Source: Flavobacterium lotistagni (GTDB taxonomy: Bacteria; Bacteroidota; Bacteroidia; Flavobacteriales; Flavobacteriaceae). Taken from it: a stretch of 64,000 bases of DNA. Made by a program: the position numbers and the translations under genes. This document shows, piece by piece, positions 16,941-27,038 of this stretch. The stretch's first letter is position 1; each line of letters begins with the position of its first letter. Location: assembly GCF_011392125.1 (NCBI RefSeq), contig NZ_JAAJBU010000001.1:310001-374000 (forward strand), in the 5' to 3' direction. Under the pieces are notes generated by a model that saw only the letters and a program-made list of their open reading frames with translations, was not told where the DNA came from and searched no databases.

Positions 16941-19628
16941 TTATTTCAGTTTTTTCTTCACTGCCACTTCTTGGAAAGCTTCGATCAAATCATTAATTTC
17001 AATATCGTTGTAACCTTTAATTTGAATACCGCAATCGTAGCCTTTAGAAACTTCTTTAACATCATCTTTAAAACGTTTCAGTGCGGCCAATTCGCCGGTG
17101 TGAACTACAACGCCATCACGGATAATTCTGATTTTTGAGGCGCGGAAAATCTTACCATCGGTCACCATACATCCGGCAATCGATCCTACTTTTGAAATCT
17201 TGAATATCTCTCTGATTTCGGCGGTACCGGTAATTTCTTCTTTCATTTCCGGGGAAAGCATTCCTTCCATCGCATCTTTCAAATCATCAATCGCATCGTA
17301 AATGATAGAGTAATTTCTGATATCGATTTCCTCTCTATCGGCCAATGCTCTGGCGCTAGTTGATGGACGTACGTTGAATCCGATGATAATCGCATCTGAC
17401 GCAGAAGCTAAATTGACATCTGTTTCTGTAATTGCCCCGACTCCTTTATGGATAATATTGACTTGAATTTCCTCAGTTGATAACTTCGAAAATGAATCTG
17501 AAAGGGCTTCAACAGAACCGTCAACATCACCTTTGATAATAATATTAAGTTCTTTGAACTGACCTAAGGCAATACGTCTTCCGATTTCCGCCAAAGTAAT
17601 GTGTTTTTGTGTACGAACCGATTGCTCGCGTTGCAACTGTGTGCGTTTAGCCGCAATTTGTTTGGCTTCGCGCTCGTCTTCGAATACGCTAAACTTGTCA
17701 CCGGCTGTTGGTGCTCCGTCCAATCCAAGCACTGAAACCGGTGTTGACGGACCAGCTTCCTTAACCACATGACCGCGTTCGTCGTGCATGGCGCGGATTT
17801 TTCCGTGGTGTTTTCCGGCCAACATATAATCTCCGATACGCAATGTTCCGTTTTGAACGAGAATCGTCGCTACGTAGCCTTTTCCTTTATCAAGTTGTGC
17901 TTCTACTACAGTTCCTTGGGCCAAACGATCCGGATTGGCTTTCAAATCGAGAATCTCTGCCTCGAGCAAAACTTTCTCTAATAGTTCTTTCACTCCAATA
18001 CCCGCTTTGGCAGAAATATCATGGGATTGAATTTTCCCGCCCCAATCTTCCACAAGCAAGTTCATTCCAGCCAGCCTTTCTTTAATCTTCTCGGGGTTGG
18101 CATTCGGTTTATCAATTTTGTTGATGGCGAAAATAATTGGAACACCTGCTGCCTGAGCGTGACTAATAGCCTCTTTGGTTTGTGGCATAATATCGTCGTC
18201 TGCGGCAATCACAATGATGGCAATATCGGTTACTTGAGCACCACGCGCACGCATCGCCGTAAAAGCTTCGTGACCCGGGGTATCCAGAAATGCTATTTTC
18301 TGACCATTATCTAAAGTGACTCCGTAAGCACCGATATGCTGGGTAATTCCACCTGATTCTCCCGCGATCACATTCTCTTTACGAATGTAATCCAGCAAAG
18401 AGGTTTTTCCGTGATCGACGTGACCCATTACGGTAACAATCGGAGCTCGGTTTACTAAATCTTCTTCGCGATCTACCTCGACCTGAATAGCATCTTCTAG
18501 CTCTGTGGAAATAAACTCTACATCAAAACCGAATTCGTCAGCAACGATAGTTAAAGTTTCAGCATCCAATCTTTGGTTCATTGTTACCATGATGCCTAGC
18601 GACATACAAGTTCCTATTACTTTGGTAATCGGCACGTCCATCATGGTGGCAATTTCACCTACGGTCACAAACTCAGTAACCTTTAGTGTTTTGCTGCCTT
18701 CTTCGATAGAGCGCTGTTCGTCTTCGGATTTCTGACGGTGGGTTTCTCTTTTATCACGACGGTATTTGGCCGCTTTTGATTTTCCGCCTTTTCCTTGAAG
18801 TTTCTCCAAGGTTTCGCGAATTTGGTTCTTCACTTCTTCTTCCGTTGGCTCCACCTTGGCTACGGCTGCCGGTCGGTTGCCTTTGTTGAAACCAGGTTTG
18901 CCGTCTCGGTTCCCCGGAGCGTTTGGTCTACCATTATTGGCTCCAGTTGCGCCGCCAGGTCTAATCTCGCCGGGTTTGGAAGGAATCCGTTTTCTTTTAT
19001 TCTTGTTAATCCCTGAATTCGCATTTGGGTTTGCACCTGCTTTCGGGTCTTCTTTTTTCTTTTTAGGTTTATCGAATTGTGACAAATCAATCGTCTGACC
19101 GGTTAAGGTGGCACCGGAGAGTTTTTGGTATTGGGTTGCAATGGCCTCATCGGCGGGTGCTTCTTGAACAGTGGGTGCTTGAGTCGGAGCTTCCGCTTTT
19201 GGAGCAGGCGATTCAACAGGCTTAGTTTCAGGAGCAACATCGGTCTTTTTAGCAGTAGGTTTTGCAGCATCAAGATCGATGACACCAATTTGTTTTGGGC
19301 CAGCAACAATTGCTTTGGCCTTAATCACTTCTTGGCGTTGGCGCTCTTCATCAATTTTACGCTTGTCTTCAATTTCCTTTTCGCGTTCCAAACGCAATGC
19401 TTCTTTTTCCTTGCGCTTTTCCTCGCCTACTTCTTTGGAAGCTTCTTTGTTGCCTTTATCGCCAGCAAACTGACTTTGCAGAATGCCATATTCCAAGTCA
19501 GAAATTTTGGCGTTCGGATTGGCATCAATCATGATCCCTTTATCTTTAAGATAATCCACGGCCCTTTCCAACGAAATATTGAATTCCCTTAATACCTTGT
19601 TTATTCTTATTACTCTTTCTTCAGACAT
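16941..19628 (-). CDS. infB: Translation initiation factor IF-2
   Basis: IF-2 is the GTPase that delivers fMet-tRNA to the 30S subunit and promotes subunit joining. The 895-residue protein begins with an IF2_N domain ([18 protein letters not shown]), then a long charged, Pro/Ala-rich linker (~60-300) and a second helical N-domain before the G domain. The G domain shows G1 [13 protein letters not shown]3 DTPGHEAF and G4 NKID. The C-terminal beta-barrels end at KKKLK. It is the last gene of the rimP-nusA-infB operon, 45 bases after nusA, and ends before a shared terminator. Confidence 0.98.
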   Translation of the reverse strand: MSEERVIRINKVLREFNISLERAVDYLKDKGIMIDANPNAKISDLEYGILQSQFAGDKGNKEASKEVGEEKRKEKEALRLEREKEIEDKRKIDEERQRQEVIKAKAIVAGPKQIGVIDLDAAKPTAKKTDVAPETKPVESPAPKAEAPTQAPTVQEAPADEAIATQYQKLSGATLTGQTIDLSQFDKPKKKKEDPKAGANPNANSGINKNKRKRIPSKPGEIRPGGATGANNGRPNAPGNRDGKPGFNKGNRPAAVAKVEPTEEEVKNQIRETLEKLQGKGGKSKAAKYRRDKRETHRQKSEDEQRSIEEGSKTLKVTEFVTVGEIATMMDVPITKVIGTCMSLGIMVTMNQRLDAETLTIVADEFGFDVEFISTELEDAIQVEVDREEDLVNRAPIVTVMGHVDHGKTSLLDYIRKENVIAGESGGITQHIGAYGVTLDNGQKIAFLDTPGHEAFTAMRARGAQVTDIAIIVIAADDDIMPQTKEAISHAQAAGVPIIFAINKIDKPNANPEKIKERLAGMNLLVEDWGGKIQSHDISAKAGIGVKELLEKVLLEAEILDLKANPDRLAQGTVVEAQLDKGKGYVATILVQNGTLRIGDYMLAGKHHGKIRAMHDERGHVVKEAGPSTPVSVLGLDGAPTAGDKFSVFEDEREAKQIAAKRTQLQREQSVRTQKHITLAEIGRRIALGQFKELNIIIKGDVDGSVEALSDSFSKLSTEEIQVNIIHKGVGAITETDVNLASASDAIIIGFNVRPSTSARALADREEIDIRNYSIIYDAIDDLKDAMEGMLSPEMKEEITGTAEIREIFKISKVGSIAGCMVTDGKIFRASKIRIIRDGVVVHTGELAALKRFKDDVKEVSKGYDCGIQIKGYNDIEINDLIEAFQEVAVKKKLK

Positions 19629-19673
19629 AAAATCTTTTTATTGTTACCTTATAGTTGTGTTGTTGTTGTGTAT

Positions 19674-20918
19674 TTAGGAGTTAAACTCTTCCTTCAAAAT
19701 GCGCATCACATCTAGGATGGTTTCTTCTTCAAGATCGGTTCTTCTGACCAAATCTTCGACATCTTGTTTTAGAACGCTTCTCGCTGTATCTAAACCAATT
19801 TTAGCGAATTCATCAATCACCCAGCCGTCGATTTCGTCTGAGAACTCTGTCAATTCAACATCATCCTCTTCTTCGGCGATATTACCTTCACGAATCACAT
19901 CGAGTTCATAACCAGTCAGCAAACCAGCCAATTTGATGTTGTGTCCACCGCGACCAATCGCTTTGGAAACTTCTTCAAGTTTAAGGTAAACGTCTGCTCT
20001 CTTGGTTTCTTCATTGATTTTGATTGAAGATACCTTGGCAGGGCTTAGCGCTCTGGTTATAAACAATTGAATGTTGCTGGTGTAATTGATTACGTCGATA
20101 TTCTCGTTGCCCAGCTCACGAACGATACCATGGATTCTCGATCCTTTCATCCCGACACAAGCACCTACGGGATCAATTCTGTCATCGTAAGAATCTACGG
20201 CTACCTTGGCTTTTTCACCCGGAATACGAACCACTTTTTTCACCATAATCAAACCGTCAAAAACTTCCGGAATTTCCTGCTCGAACAATTTCTCGAGGAA
20301 TTTCTCAGAGGTTCTAGACATAATAATTTGCGGCTTGTTTCCTTTCAATTCGACGTTTTCGATAATCCCGCGAACGTTATCTCCTTTGCGGAAAAAGTCT
20401 GATGGAATTTGCTTTTCTTTCGGAAGTACAATCTCGTTGCCTTCATCATCAACCAAAATGACAACTCTCGGGCGCACGTGGTGTACTTCTGCCGTGTAGA
20501 TTTCTCCAATTAAATCTTTGAACTGCTTGTACAAATTGGTATTGTCATGCTCATGAATCTTCGAAATCAGGTTCTGGCGCAAAGCCAAAATCGCACGTCT
20601 TCCGAGATCAATCAGCTTCACTTCTTCAGAAACTTCTTCGCCGATTTCAAAATCAGGTTCAATTTTGCGGGCTTCTGTTAGCGTAATTTCTTCATTTTCA
20701 AGATCAAGATCATCATCTGCTACGATGACGCGTCTTCTCCAGATTTCCATATCGCCTTTATCTGGGTTGATGATGATATCGAAATTCTCATCAGAACCGA
20801 ATTTTTTCTTCAATGCATTTCGGAATACATCTTCCAAAATCGCCATAAGCGTCACACGATCAATCAGTTTGTCATCTTTAAACTCTGAAAACGACTCGAT
20901 TAATGCCAAATTTTCCAT
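19674..20918 (-). CDS. nusA: Transcription termination/antitermination factor NusA
   Basis: NusA binds RNA polymerase and nascent RNA and modulates pausing, termination and antitermination. The 414-residue protein has the N-terminal polymerase-binding domain (LIESFSEFKDDKLIDRVTL), an S1 domain (~135-200), then two KH domains including DPVGACVGMKGSRI and IGRGGHNIKLAGLLTGYEL. It ends after a single helical tail and lacks the two C-terminal acidic repeats of E. coli NusA, as is common outside Proteobacteria. The gene starts 14 bases after rimP. Confidence 0.97.
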   Translation of the reverse strand: MENLALIESFSEFKDDKLIDRVTLMAILEDVFRNALKKKFGSDENFDIIINPDKGDMEIWRRRVIVADDDLDLENEEITLTEARKIEPDFEIGEEVSEEVKLIDLGRRAILALRQNLISKIHEHDNTNLYKQFKDLIGEIYTAEVHHVRPRVVILVDDEGNEIVLPKEKQIPSDFFRKGDNVRGIIENVELKGNKPQIIMSRTSEKFLEKLFEQEIPEVFDGLIMVKKVVRIPGEKAKVAVDSYDDRIDPVGACVGMKGSRIHGIVRELGNENIDVINYTSNIQLFITRALSPAKVSSIKINEETKRADVYLKLEEVSKAIGRGGHNIKLAGLLTGYELDVIREGNIAEEEDDVELTEFSDEIDGWVIDEFAKIGLDTARSVLKQDVEDLVRRTDLEEETILDVMRILKEEFNS

Positions 20919-20932
20919 GCCAACTTTTTAAA

Positions 20933-21397
20933 TTAAAATGTTACTGTAACAATTGCTTCTTTTATCTCTGAATAAGGAATTTCCATCGTTTTCTGTACCG
21001 TTTCTTTTCCCTTTCCAATTTTTTTAGGCTCTCTGGCTTCCCAAGCTAAAGTTATAAAATTATCATTAGCCGCCACCAGTTGCGCTTCTATTGTTTGCGT
21101 AGTTAATTTCACAATCAGTGTACGCCCTATGTTTTTAATGTACTGACGAACCAGTTTGAGCGGCGAACCAACACCAACCGACGCCACTTCTAAAGAAAAA
21201 TCTTGCTCTTCGCGATCTAAATTATGCTCAATGGCACGACTGATATCTATGCAATCCTGCAGTTGAACACCGTTATCTCCGTCAAGGGTTACAATAATTT
21301 TGAAAGTATCAGTAATGGTTAAGTCAATGAGAAAGATTGCTGGCTTTTCCTGCAACCCTGCCTCGAGTAATTGACTCACTTTTTCTCTAAATGTCAT
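20933..21397 (-). CDS. rimP: Ribosome maturation factor RimP
   Basis: RimP assists assembly of the 30S subunit. The 154-residue protein has the alpha/beta N-terminal domain with the family motif [18 protein letters not shown] (the usual form is EVSSPG..RPL) and the C-terminal SH3-like domain starting at GRTLIVKL. The family match is clear from this motif and from its place ahead of nusA and infB, the conserved bacterial order. A hairpin followed by T residues lies just upstream in its leader, suggesting regulation by attenuation. Confidence 0.93.
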   Translation of the reverse strand: MTFREKVSQLLEAGLQEKPAIFLIDLTITDTFKIIVTLDGDNGVQLQDCIDISRAIEHNLDREEQDFSLEVASVGVGSPLKLVRQYIKNIGRTLIVKLTTQTIEAQLVAANDNFITLAWEAREPKKIGKGKETVQKTMEIPYSEIKEAIVTVTF

Positions 21398-21406
21398 ATC
21401 TTTTAT

Positions 21407-21433
21407 AAAAAGAGGGAAGCATTTGCCTCCCTC
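21407..21433 (-). promoter_or_regulatory. Terminator-like hairpin in the rimP-nusA-infB leader
   Basis: Read on the minus strand, GAGGG and CCCTC-type arms (21433-21429 and 21416-21412) with inner pairs form a hairpin with a four-base loop, followed directly by a T run. Its end is about ten bases upstream of the rimP ATG. The structure resembles an intrinsic terminator placed between promoter and first gene. Confidence 0.55.
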
Positions 21434-21461
21434 ATTATTTAACTATCAATAAATAACGGGG

Positions 21462-21469
21462 CAAATATA
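21462..21469 (-). promoter_or_regulatory. Probable -7 element of the rimP operon promoter
   Basis: TATATTTG on the minus strand matches TAnnTTTG exactly. A TTTG (21488-21485) lies upstream but the spacing is only 15 bases, so the -33 element is uncertain. The transcript would include the leader hairpin. Confidence 0.5.
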
Positions 21470-21572
21470 GTGTTTTTTTAAATCCAAAAACGATTGGTGT
21501 TTAAAAAAAATATATTACTTTTATTGTGTTAATGTATCTAACCGATTTTATAAAATTTCTTACACTTTACTT

Positions 21573-22397
21573 ATGAAAAGAATCTTAGTTCCAACAGATT
21601 TTTCCAAGCACGCTGAATACGCTTTAAGGGTAGCAGCCCAAATTGCCAGACAAAACGATAGCGAGATTATATTACTCCATATGCTAGAATTGCCTCATCA
21701 AGCTGGAGATGCAATTGGCAGCGGCCACCAGATTCCTGAGATTATGTTTTACAAAGACCAAGCAATCAATAATCTTGAAGATTTGATGGATGCGGATTTT
21801 CTAGAAGGCCTTAACGTTTCTGAAATCATCCAATTCGAAAAAGCTTTTGAAGGAATTTTAGGCGTCAGCAAAAAAAACAACGTTGATTTAGTAGTGATGG
21901 GTTCGCACGGCACCAGTGGTTTTCAGGAAATGTTGATTGGATCTAACACCGAAAAAGTGGTGCGTTTCTCAGAAGCACCAGTTTTGGTTATCAAAAATGA
22001 GAACGAAAATTTCAAAGCAGGGAATTTTGTGTTCGCTTCTGATTTCTCTGACGAGATTAAAAAACCTTTCGCGCAACTCATTGATTTTGCCAAATCGTTC
22101 GGGTCTAATTTGAGCTTAGTGATGATCAATACGCCAAATAGCTTTAAACCGACGCACATTGCCGAGAAAATCATGACCGATTTCATGAAAGGATTTGATT
22201 ATCCGAATTACACCATGCATATTTATAACGACGTAAATGTTGAGAAAGGAATCTTGAATTTCTCTAATAAAGTAAATGCTGATTTGATTGGAATGTGCAC
22301 TCACGGAAGAACCGGTTTTGCACACTTCTTTAACGGCAGCATCAGTGAAGATTTAGTAAACCACGCTGTACGTCCGGTGATTACGTTTAAAATCTAA
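21573..22397 (+). CDS. Tandem-domain universal stress protein
   Basis: The 274-residue protein holds two UspA domains. The first begins ILVPTDFSKHAEYALRVA and ends with the ATP-binding signature GSHGTSGFQEMLIGS, which fits G-2x-G-9x-G-S. The second ends CTHGRTGFAHFFNGSISED, fitting the same pattern. USP proteins bind ATP or AMP and support survival under starvation or stress; the specific signal cannot be told. It is a single-gene unit, divergent from rimP and closed by a strong terminator shared with the convergent tRNA gene. Confidence 0.93.
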   Translation: MKRILVPTDFSKHAEYALRVAAQIARQNDSEIILLHMLELPHQAGDAIGSGHQIPEIMFYKDQAINNLEDLMDADFLEGLNVSEIIQFEKAFEGILGVSKKNNVDLVVMGSHGTSGFQEMLIGSNTEKVVRFSEAPVLVIKNENENFKAGNFVFASDFSDEIKKPFAQLIDFAKSFGSNLSLVMINTPNSFKPTHIAEKIMTDFMKGFDYPNYTMHIYNDVNVEKGILNFSNKVNADLIGMCTHGRTGFAHFFNGSISEDLVNHAVRPVITFKI

Positions 22398-22416
22398 AGT
22401 AAGCTTGACCTAAAAT

Positions 22417-22449
22417 AAAAAAGCCTCCTAGAAGTTAGGAGGCTTTTTT
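22417..22449. terminator. Terminator between usp gene and tRNA-Gln
   Basis: AAAAAAGCCTCCTA (22417-22430) pairs perfectly with TAGGAGGCTTTTTT (22436-22449) around GAAGT. It has T runs in both directions and serves both the usp gene and the convergent tRNA gene. Confidence 0.92.
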
Positions 22450-22451
22450 TG

Positions 22452-22522
22452 TTGGCCCACTAGGACTCGAACCTAGAAAGACGGCACCAAAAACCGTAGT
22501 GTTACCATTACACCATAGGCCA
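22452..22522 (-). tRNA. tRNA-Gln (UUG anticodon)
   Basis: The minus strand folds as a standard cloverleaf: acceptor TGGCCTA with TGGGCCA (one G:U), a D arm containing AATGGTAAC, anticodon loop TTTTGGT with anticodon TTG, and T arm TAGGTTCGAGTCCTA. U1 and the short variable arm fit glutamine tRNA. The end is given to include the discriminator A. The 3' CCA is not encoded, so it must be added after transcription. Confidence 0.95.
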
Positions 22523-22675
22523 ATACCATTGCTGATAAGCGAGTGCAAATTTAAAACAAATTTTATTTTTAGCAACTATTTGAAAGATTTTTATATATTT
22601 TTTTCCAAGTAAACAAAACTCCCCAACATCAAAGTAACCGATTTGCCTGATACTGTGCAGAATTTTTTGTTAATC

Positions 22676-22708
22676 CAACTTTCTTTCAGTAAAAAAATAG
22701 TTTCTTTG
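22676..22708 (+). promoter_or_regulatory. Candidate promoter of the GT117 gene
   Basis: TTTG (22676-22679), a 21-base spacer, and TTTCTTTG (22701-22708), one mismatch from TAnnTTTG, stand 25 bases upstream of the ATG at 22734. Confidence 0.4.
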
Positions 22709-22733
22709 TAGCGCTTAAAAATCATACAATTCT

Positions 22734-25700
22734 ATGACGACATTCAGTTTCAATAAATGGAACACCATCCTCGGCTGGTCGGCTTTTGCCATTGCGCTTG
22801 TCACTTATACCTTAACTGTCGAACCAACAATGAGTTTTTGGGATTGTGGAGAATATATCGCTACCGCGGCCAAACTGGAGGTAGGCCATCCGCCGGGCGC
22901 GCCCTTGTTTCAAATGATTGGGGCTTTCTTCGCCATGTTTGCTACTGAAGCAAAATATGTAGCCTTGATGGTGAATATGATGTCTGTGTTTTCAAGCGCT
23001 TTTACCATTTTATTTTTGTTCTGGACCTCGACGATTATCTTGCGCAAGATAACCGGATTAGGGCAAGACAACAATGAGAATAAAGAAATGACCAATGGCA
23101 ACGCTTTGGTTATTCTAGGAAGTTCGTTCGTCGGGGCTTTGGCCTTTACTTTCTCAGACAGTTTCTGGTTCAATGCCGTGGAGGCAGAAGTTTACGCCAT
23201 GGCTACTTTGCTGATTTCATTACTGTTCTGGCTTGGCCTTCGTTGGGAAGAAGACATGCTTACCCCGCGAGGCAACAAATGGCTTTTACTGATTTGTTTG
23301 GTCATTGGGCTTTCTTTTGGGGTGCACTTTATGGCTTTATTGACCGTGCCGTCCATTGGGCTGATGTATTTCTTTAAGCATTACAAAACCGTCACCATCA
23401 AAAACTTTATCGTCGCCAACTTGATTGTAGTCGCGATTTTCCTTTTTATATATAAATCTCTATTGCCGTGGACAATGGCTTTCTTCGGAAAAACCGAGAT
23501 TTTCATGGTGAACAATTTGGGCCTGCCTTTCAACTCCGGAACCATTTTCGTGGCGTTGTTGTTAGTGGCCTTCTTTTATTTTGGATTGCGATACACCAAG
23601 AGCAAAGGCTTAGTGTTTTATAACACCATCATTCTTTGTATTCTTTTTATTCTGATAGGATTTTCCACCTGGATGATGCTGCCCATCCGCGCCAATGCCA
23701 ATACAGTGATTAACGAAAACAAACCTTCTGATGCCGCCGAAGTTTTGGCCTATTATAATCGCGAACAATATGGCATCAACCCACTTTTTTATGGCCCACA
23801 ATACACTGACACTTTTGCTGGTTTGGACGCCGAAACACCTTATTTAGACAAAGCCCCAAACTACGAACGAGATTACAAAACCGGCAAGTATGTTATTACC
23901 AACAACTATAAAAATGCCGAGCAAAACAGTGACGACAATCAAAAAGCATTTCTCCCGAGACTTTGGAGCACAGAACATGTAGAGAATTACATCAACTTCA
24001 CCCGTGTGCCTGAATTTAGAATCAATCCCGAATATTCTGAAGAGAAAGAACTCGTTGATGTTATTGCCGAATTCCGGAAAGCCTACGCCGAGAAACAAAT
24101 CGATACTGAAGGCTATATCACCTTTTTGAAAAGTTACGGCGAGTATCTCATCATTGAAAAACCTTCTACTTGGGACAATATCAGCTTTATGTTCGAGTAC
24201 CAGTTTGGCTATATGTATTGGCGTTATTTAATGTGGAATTTCACCGGCAGACAAAACGACATTCAAGGCAAGTATGACAACCTCGACGGCAACTGGCTCA
24301 GCGGCATTCCTTTTATTGACGAGCTTCATTTGGGTTCTCAGGAAAATCTGCCGAGCGATGCCCTAAATAACAAAGGGCGCAACACCTACTACTTTTTACC
24401 TTTTATATTAGGTCTTATTGGACTCGGATACCACGCCAAAAAAGACCTCAAGAGCTTCTATGTGTTGATGGCCTTATTCCTTTTTACAGGCTTGGCACTC
24501 AAGATTTACCTCAACGAACGACCATTCGAACCTCGTGAGCGCGATTATGCTTTGGTCGGATCGTTTTATGTCTTTGCGATTTGGGTAGGCTTCGGAGTTT
24601 ATTCTCTTTATGAATCCGCGAAAAGCTACTTGCAACCTAAAATTGCCGGGCCTATTGTAATTGCCGGTTCGTTACTAGCAGCTCCGGTTTTGATGGCTTC
24701 AGAGAACTGGGACGACCACGACCGCTCTCAAAAGTACACTGCGATCGCCATGGCAAAGGCTTATCTGAATTCCTGCGAGCCGAACGCCATATTATTTACC
24801 ATTGGCGATAACGACACTTTCCCGCTTTGGTATGCCCAAGAAATCGAACACATCCGCACCGATGTTAAAATAGTCAACACCAGTCTTTTCATGACCGATT
24901 GGTACATCGACCAAATGAAGATGAAAACCTATGAGTCTGACGGATTAAAGATTTCCTTTACCCACGACCAATACGTCGGAGACAAACTCGATTATTCGGT
25001 ACACAACCCCAAAACCGAAAGCCGTTGGAACATTAACGATTTTATCCATTTTATTGCCAGTGACGATCCGAGAACATTGATTGAAATGTCTAATGGGCAG
25101 AAGATTCATTTTTATCCGACCAATAAAATCCGCATCCCGATAGATAAAAATGTAATCATTCAAAACAAAGTGGTCAATCCGGCCCAAAACGATTCCATCG
25201 TACCTTATATTGATGTGGATATTAAAGGTCAAGCACTTTACAAAAACCGTTTGATGATGCTCGATGTCATTGCCAACAACAATTGGAAACGTCCGGTGTA
25301 TTTTACCGGTGGCAGCTTCGGCGATGACGATTACCTTTGGATGAAAGATTACTTGCAACTCGACGGCATGGTGTATAAACTGATTCCGATTCGCACACCG
25401 ATCCCGAAAGATGGCAGCCCGCTGGATATGGGCCAAATTGACAGCGAAAAAATGTATAACATCGTCATGAAATGGGATTGGGGTAACGGCGAACTCAAAA
25501 CCGTCTACCACGATCCGGAAACTCGTAAAAACAGCATTTCGTACAGAACCAACCTCGCGCGCTTGATGGAGCAACTCATCAACGAAGGCAAAAAAGACAA
25601 AGCGAAAAAAGTCATCGATTTGGCTATGGAAAAAATGCCGGTACAGTACTACGGTTATTATTCTTTGCTTGATCCGTTTGCAGGCGGTTACTACGAAATT

Positions 25701-25955
25701 GGCGAGAAGCAAAAAGCGCGTCAGTTGCTCGAAGAACTAATGACCAAATACAAAGAAAACCTGACTTTCTATAAAGGTTTAAAATCGTCCGAGCAAAGCA
25801 ATTTAGTGATTGACATTATTACCGATATTGAACGTTACCGCGGTTTACTCGAAGTAATGAAAGACCGTGGCGATATCGAATTTTACAACAAAAACAGGCC
25901 GATATTCAACAGTTACAACAAGATGTTTGAGCGTTTCGGCCGGGATTTCGAGTAA
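22734..25955 (+). CDS. GT117/DUF2723 family membrane glycosyltransferase
   Basis: The 1073-residue protein has an N-terminal membrane half with about a dozen hydrophobic segments and a soluble C-terminal half. The family signature near the N-terminus is EPTMSFWDCGEYIATAAKLE followed by GHPPGAPLFQMIGAF; acidic residues here (Asp and Glu of WDCGEY) are where GT-C enzymes keep their catalytic base. The segment NERPFEPRERDYALVGSFYV and the motif ENWDDHDRSQKYTA mark the later region. The C-terminal part has TPR-like helices. GT-C proteins use polyprenyl-phosphate sugars at the periplasmic face; the acceptor here is unknown, though protein O-glycosylation is plausible in Bacteroidetes. It is transcribed alone and followed by a terminator. 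Confidence 0.88.
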   Translation: MTTFSFNKWNTILGWSAFAIALVTYTLTVEPTMSFWDCGEYIATAAKLEVGHPPGAPLFQMIGAFFAMFATEAKYVALMVNMMSVFSSAFTILFLFWTSTIILRKITGLGQDNNENKEMTNGNALVILGSSFVGALAFTFSDSFWFNAVEAEVYAMATLLISLLFWLGLRWEEDMLTPRGNKWLLLICLVIGLSFGVHFMALLTVPSIGLMYFFKHYKTVTIKNFIVANLIVVAIFLFIYKSLLPWTMAFFGKTEIFMVNNLGLPFNSGTIFVALLLVAFFYFGLRYTKSKGLVFYNTIILCILFILIGFSTWMMLPIRANANTVINENKPSDAAEVLAYYNREQYGINPLFYGPQYTDTFAGLDAETPYLDKAPNYERDYKTGKYVITNNYKNAEQNSDDNQKAFLPRLWSTEHVENYINFTRVPEFRINPEYSEEKELVDVIAEFRKAYAEKQIDTEGYITFLKSYGEYLIIEKPSTWDNISFMFEYQFGYMYWRYLMWNFTGRQNDIQGKYDNLDGNWLSGIPFIDELHLGSQENLPSDALNNKGRNTYYFLPFILGLIGLGYHAKKDLKSFYVLMALFLFTGLALKIYLNERPFEPRERDYALVGSFYVFAIWVGFGVYSLYESAKSYLQPKIAGPIVIAGSLLAAPVLMASENWDDHDRSQKYTAIAMAKAYLNSCEPNAILFTIGDNDTFPLWYAQEIEHIRTDVKIVNTSLFMTDWYIDQMKMKTYESDGLKISFTHDQYVGDKLDYSVHNPKTESRWNINDFIHFIASDDPRTLIEMSNGQKIHFYPTNKIRIPIDKNVIIQNKVVNPAQNDSIVPYIDVDIKGQALYKNRLMMLDVIANNNWKRPVYFTGGSFGDDDYLWMKDYLQLDGMVYKLIPIRTPIPKDGSPLDMGQIDSEKMYNIVMKWDWGNGELKTVYHDPETRKNSISYRTNLARLMEQLINEGKKDKAKKVIDLAMEKMPVQYYGYYSLLDPFAGGYYEIGEKQKARQLLEELMTKYKENLTFYKGLKSSEQSNLVIDIITDIERYRGLLEVMKDRGDIEFYNKNRPIFNSYNKMFERFGRDFE

Positions 25956-25977
25956 TAAAAAAACAGATTTATAAAAT

Positions 25978-26007
25978 AAAGTAGTGCTTTTGAAGTGCTA
26001 CTTTTTT
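25978..26007 (+). terminator. Terminator of the GT117 gene
   Basis: AAAGTAG (25978-25984) pairs with CTACTTT (25998-26004) with weak inner pairing, followed by T residues. It overlaps the GTG at 25984 that would otherwise extend the next gene, supporting the later ATG at 26020. Confidence 0.65.
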
Positions 26008-26019
26008 GTTTGGCTCCGC

Positions 26020-26673
26020 ATGAAATGGTATTGGATTAAAACTTCGTGGCTCATAAAAAAAATCTTCCCTAAGTATACTTGGGGTTTTCCGCCCATGGAG
26101 AGAATAGTCTACCTGACTTTCGACGACGGCCCGACACCGGAAATCACGCCGTGGGTTTTGGATCAGTTGCAACAGTTCGATGCCAAAGCGACTTTTTTCT
26201 GCATCGGTGACAATATTAAGAAACATCCGGATGTTTTTCAACAAATCATTCAAAACCAGCATTCGGTAGGCAATCACACCTTCAATCACCTCAACGGCTG
26301 GAAAACCCAAACTGACCAATATCTAAAAAATGTCATGGCTTGCGCGAAAACTATCGAAGCAGCTTCTCAACAACCATCAACCATCAACAGTCAACCGCTT
26401 TTCCGACCACCTTACGGTAAAATAAAAAAGTCCCAAGCGAAAGAGCTCTTAAGTAGCGGTTATCAAATTATAATGTGGGATGTTTTAAGCGCTGATTTCG
26501 ATGGAAGAGTAAGTCCTGAAAAATGCTTGGAAAATGTTTTGAGAAATATTCGCCCGGGAAGCATCGTTGTTTTTCACGATAGCGTCAAAGCTTTTAAAAA
26601 TTTGCAATATGCTTTGCCCAGAACTTTGGCGTTCCTAAAAGAACAAAAATATCAATGTGAGGGAATCGTTTAG
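26020..26673 (+). CDS. Polysaccharide deacetylase (NodB domain)
   Basis: The 217-residue protein (start ATG 26020) is an N-terminal basic/hydrophobic segment followed by a NodB carbohydrate-esterase family 4 domain. All five motifs are recognisable: TFDDGP (33-38, catalytic Asp35 and metal Asp36), GNHTFNH (His86 and His90), RPPYG (129-133), W153-Asp154 region IMWDVLSADF, and VFHDS (185-188 with the distal His). These enzymes remove N- or O-acetyl groups from chitooligosaccharides, peptidoglycan or other glycans using a metal ion. The substrate cannot be told. The stop codon overlaps the stop of the convergent thioredoxin-like gene (TTAG). Confidence 0.92.
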   Translation: MKWYWIKTSWLIKKIFPKYTWGFPPMERIVYLTFDDGPTPEITPWVLDQLQQFDAKATFFCIGDNIKKHPDVFQQIIQNQHSVGNHTFNHLNGWKTQTDQYLKNVMACAKTIEAASQQPSTINSQPLFRPPYGKIKKSQAKELLSSGYQIIMWDVLSADFDGRVSPEKCLENVLRNIRPGSIVVFHDSVKAFKNLQYALPRTLAFLKEQKYQCEGIV

Positions 26674-26966
26674 ATTTGTTCCTGAACCAAACCGATAATG
26701 GTATTGGCGTCCAATTCACCGGATTGTCTCCAAATCATTTGACCTTCTTTGTAAATCATTAAAGTGGGCAGGCCTTTGATACGAAGTGCGTCAGCCAATT
26801 CCTGATTTTTATCTACATCGATTTTGATTACTTTCGCTTTATCGCCCAACGCCGCCGCCACATCGCGAATGACCGGATGCATCGACACGGAGGATTCGTT
26901 CCACTCTGTGTAAAAGTCAATTAACACCGGAACTTGAGCATTGATAAGTTCTCCAAATTTTGACAT
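26670..26966 (-). CDS. Thioredoxin-fold protein lacking the CxxC active site
   Basis: The 98-residue protein aligns with thioredoxin over its whole length: VPVLIDFYTEW at the end of the first core strand, the central VIKIDVDKN, and the cis-proline motif GLPTLMIYKEG (Pro67). Where thioredoxin has WCGPC it has WNESS (22-26), so both redox cysteines are missing and no other Cys is present. It therefore cannot be a dithiol oxidoreductase. The fold could serve binding or chaperone-like roles; this is inference. It is monocistronic and ends tail-to-tail with the deacetylase. Similar short cysteine-less thioredoxin homologues may exist in relatives, so this could be a stable variant rather than a mutation. 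Confidence 0.85.
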   Translation of the reverse strand: MSKFGELINAQVPVLIDFYTEWNESSVSMHPVIRDVAAALGDKAKVIKIDVDKNQELADALRIKGLPTLMIYKEGQMIWRQSGELDANTIIGLVQEQI

Positions 26967-27038
26967 AAGGGCAAAAATTTTAATTTCTAATCGCTTGTAA
27001 TTAACATATTACGTTACAAAAGTAGCGTTTTAAACGAA

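Noticed and set aside
24945..25712. 255-residue open frame on the minus strand inside the GT117 gene
   Set aside because: It is entirely antisense to a well-supported gene and has no recognisable domain.
25984..26019. GTG at 25984 as the start of the deacetylase
   Set aside because: It lies in the terminator of the preceding gene; ATG 26020 gives the usual short N-terminal segment.
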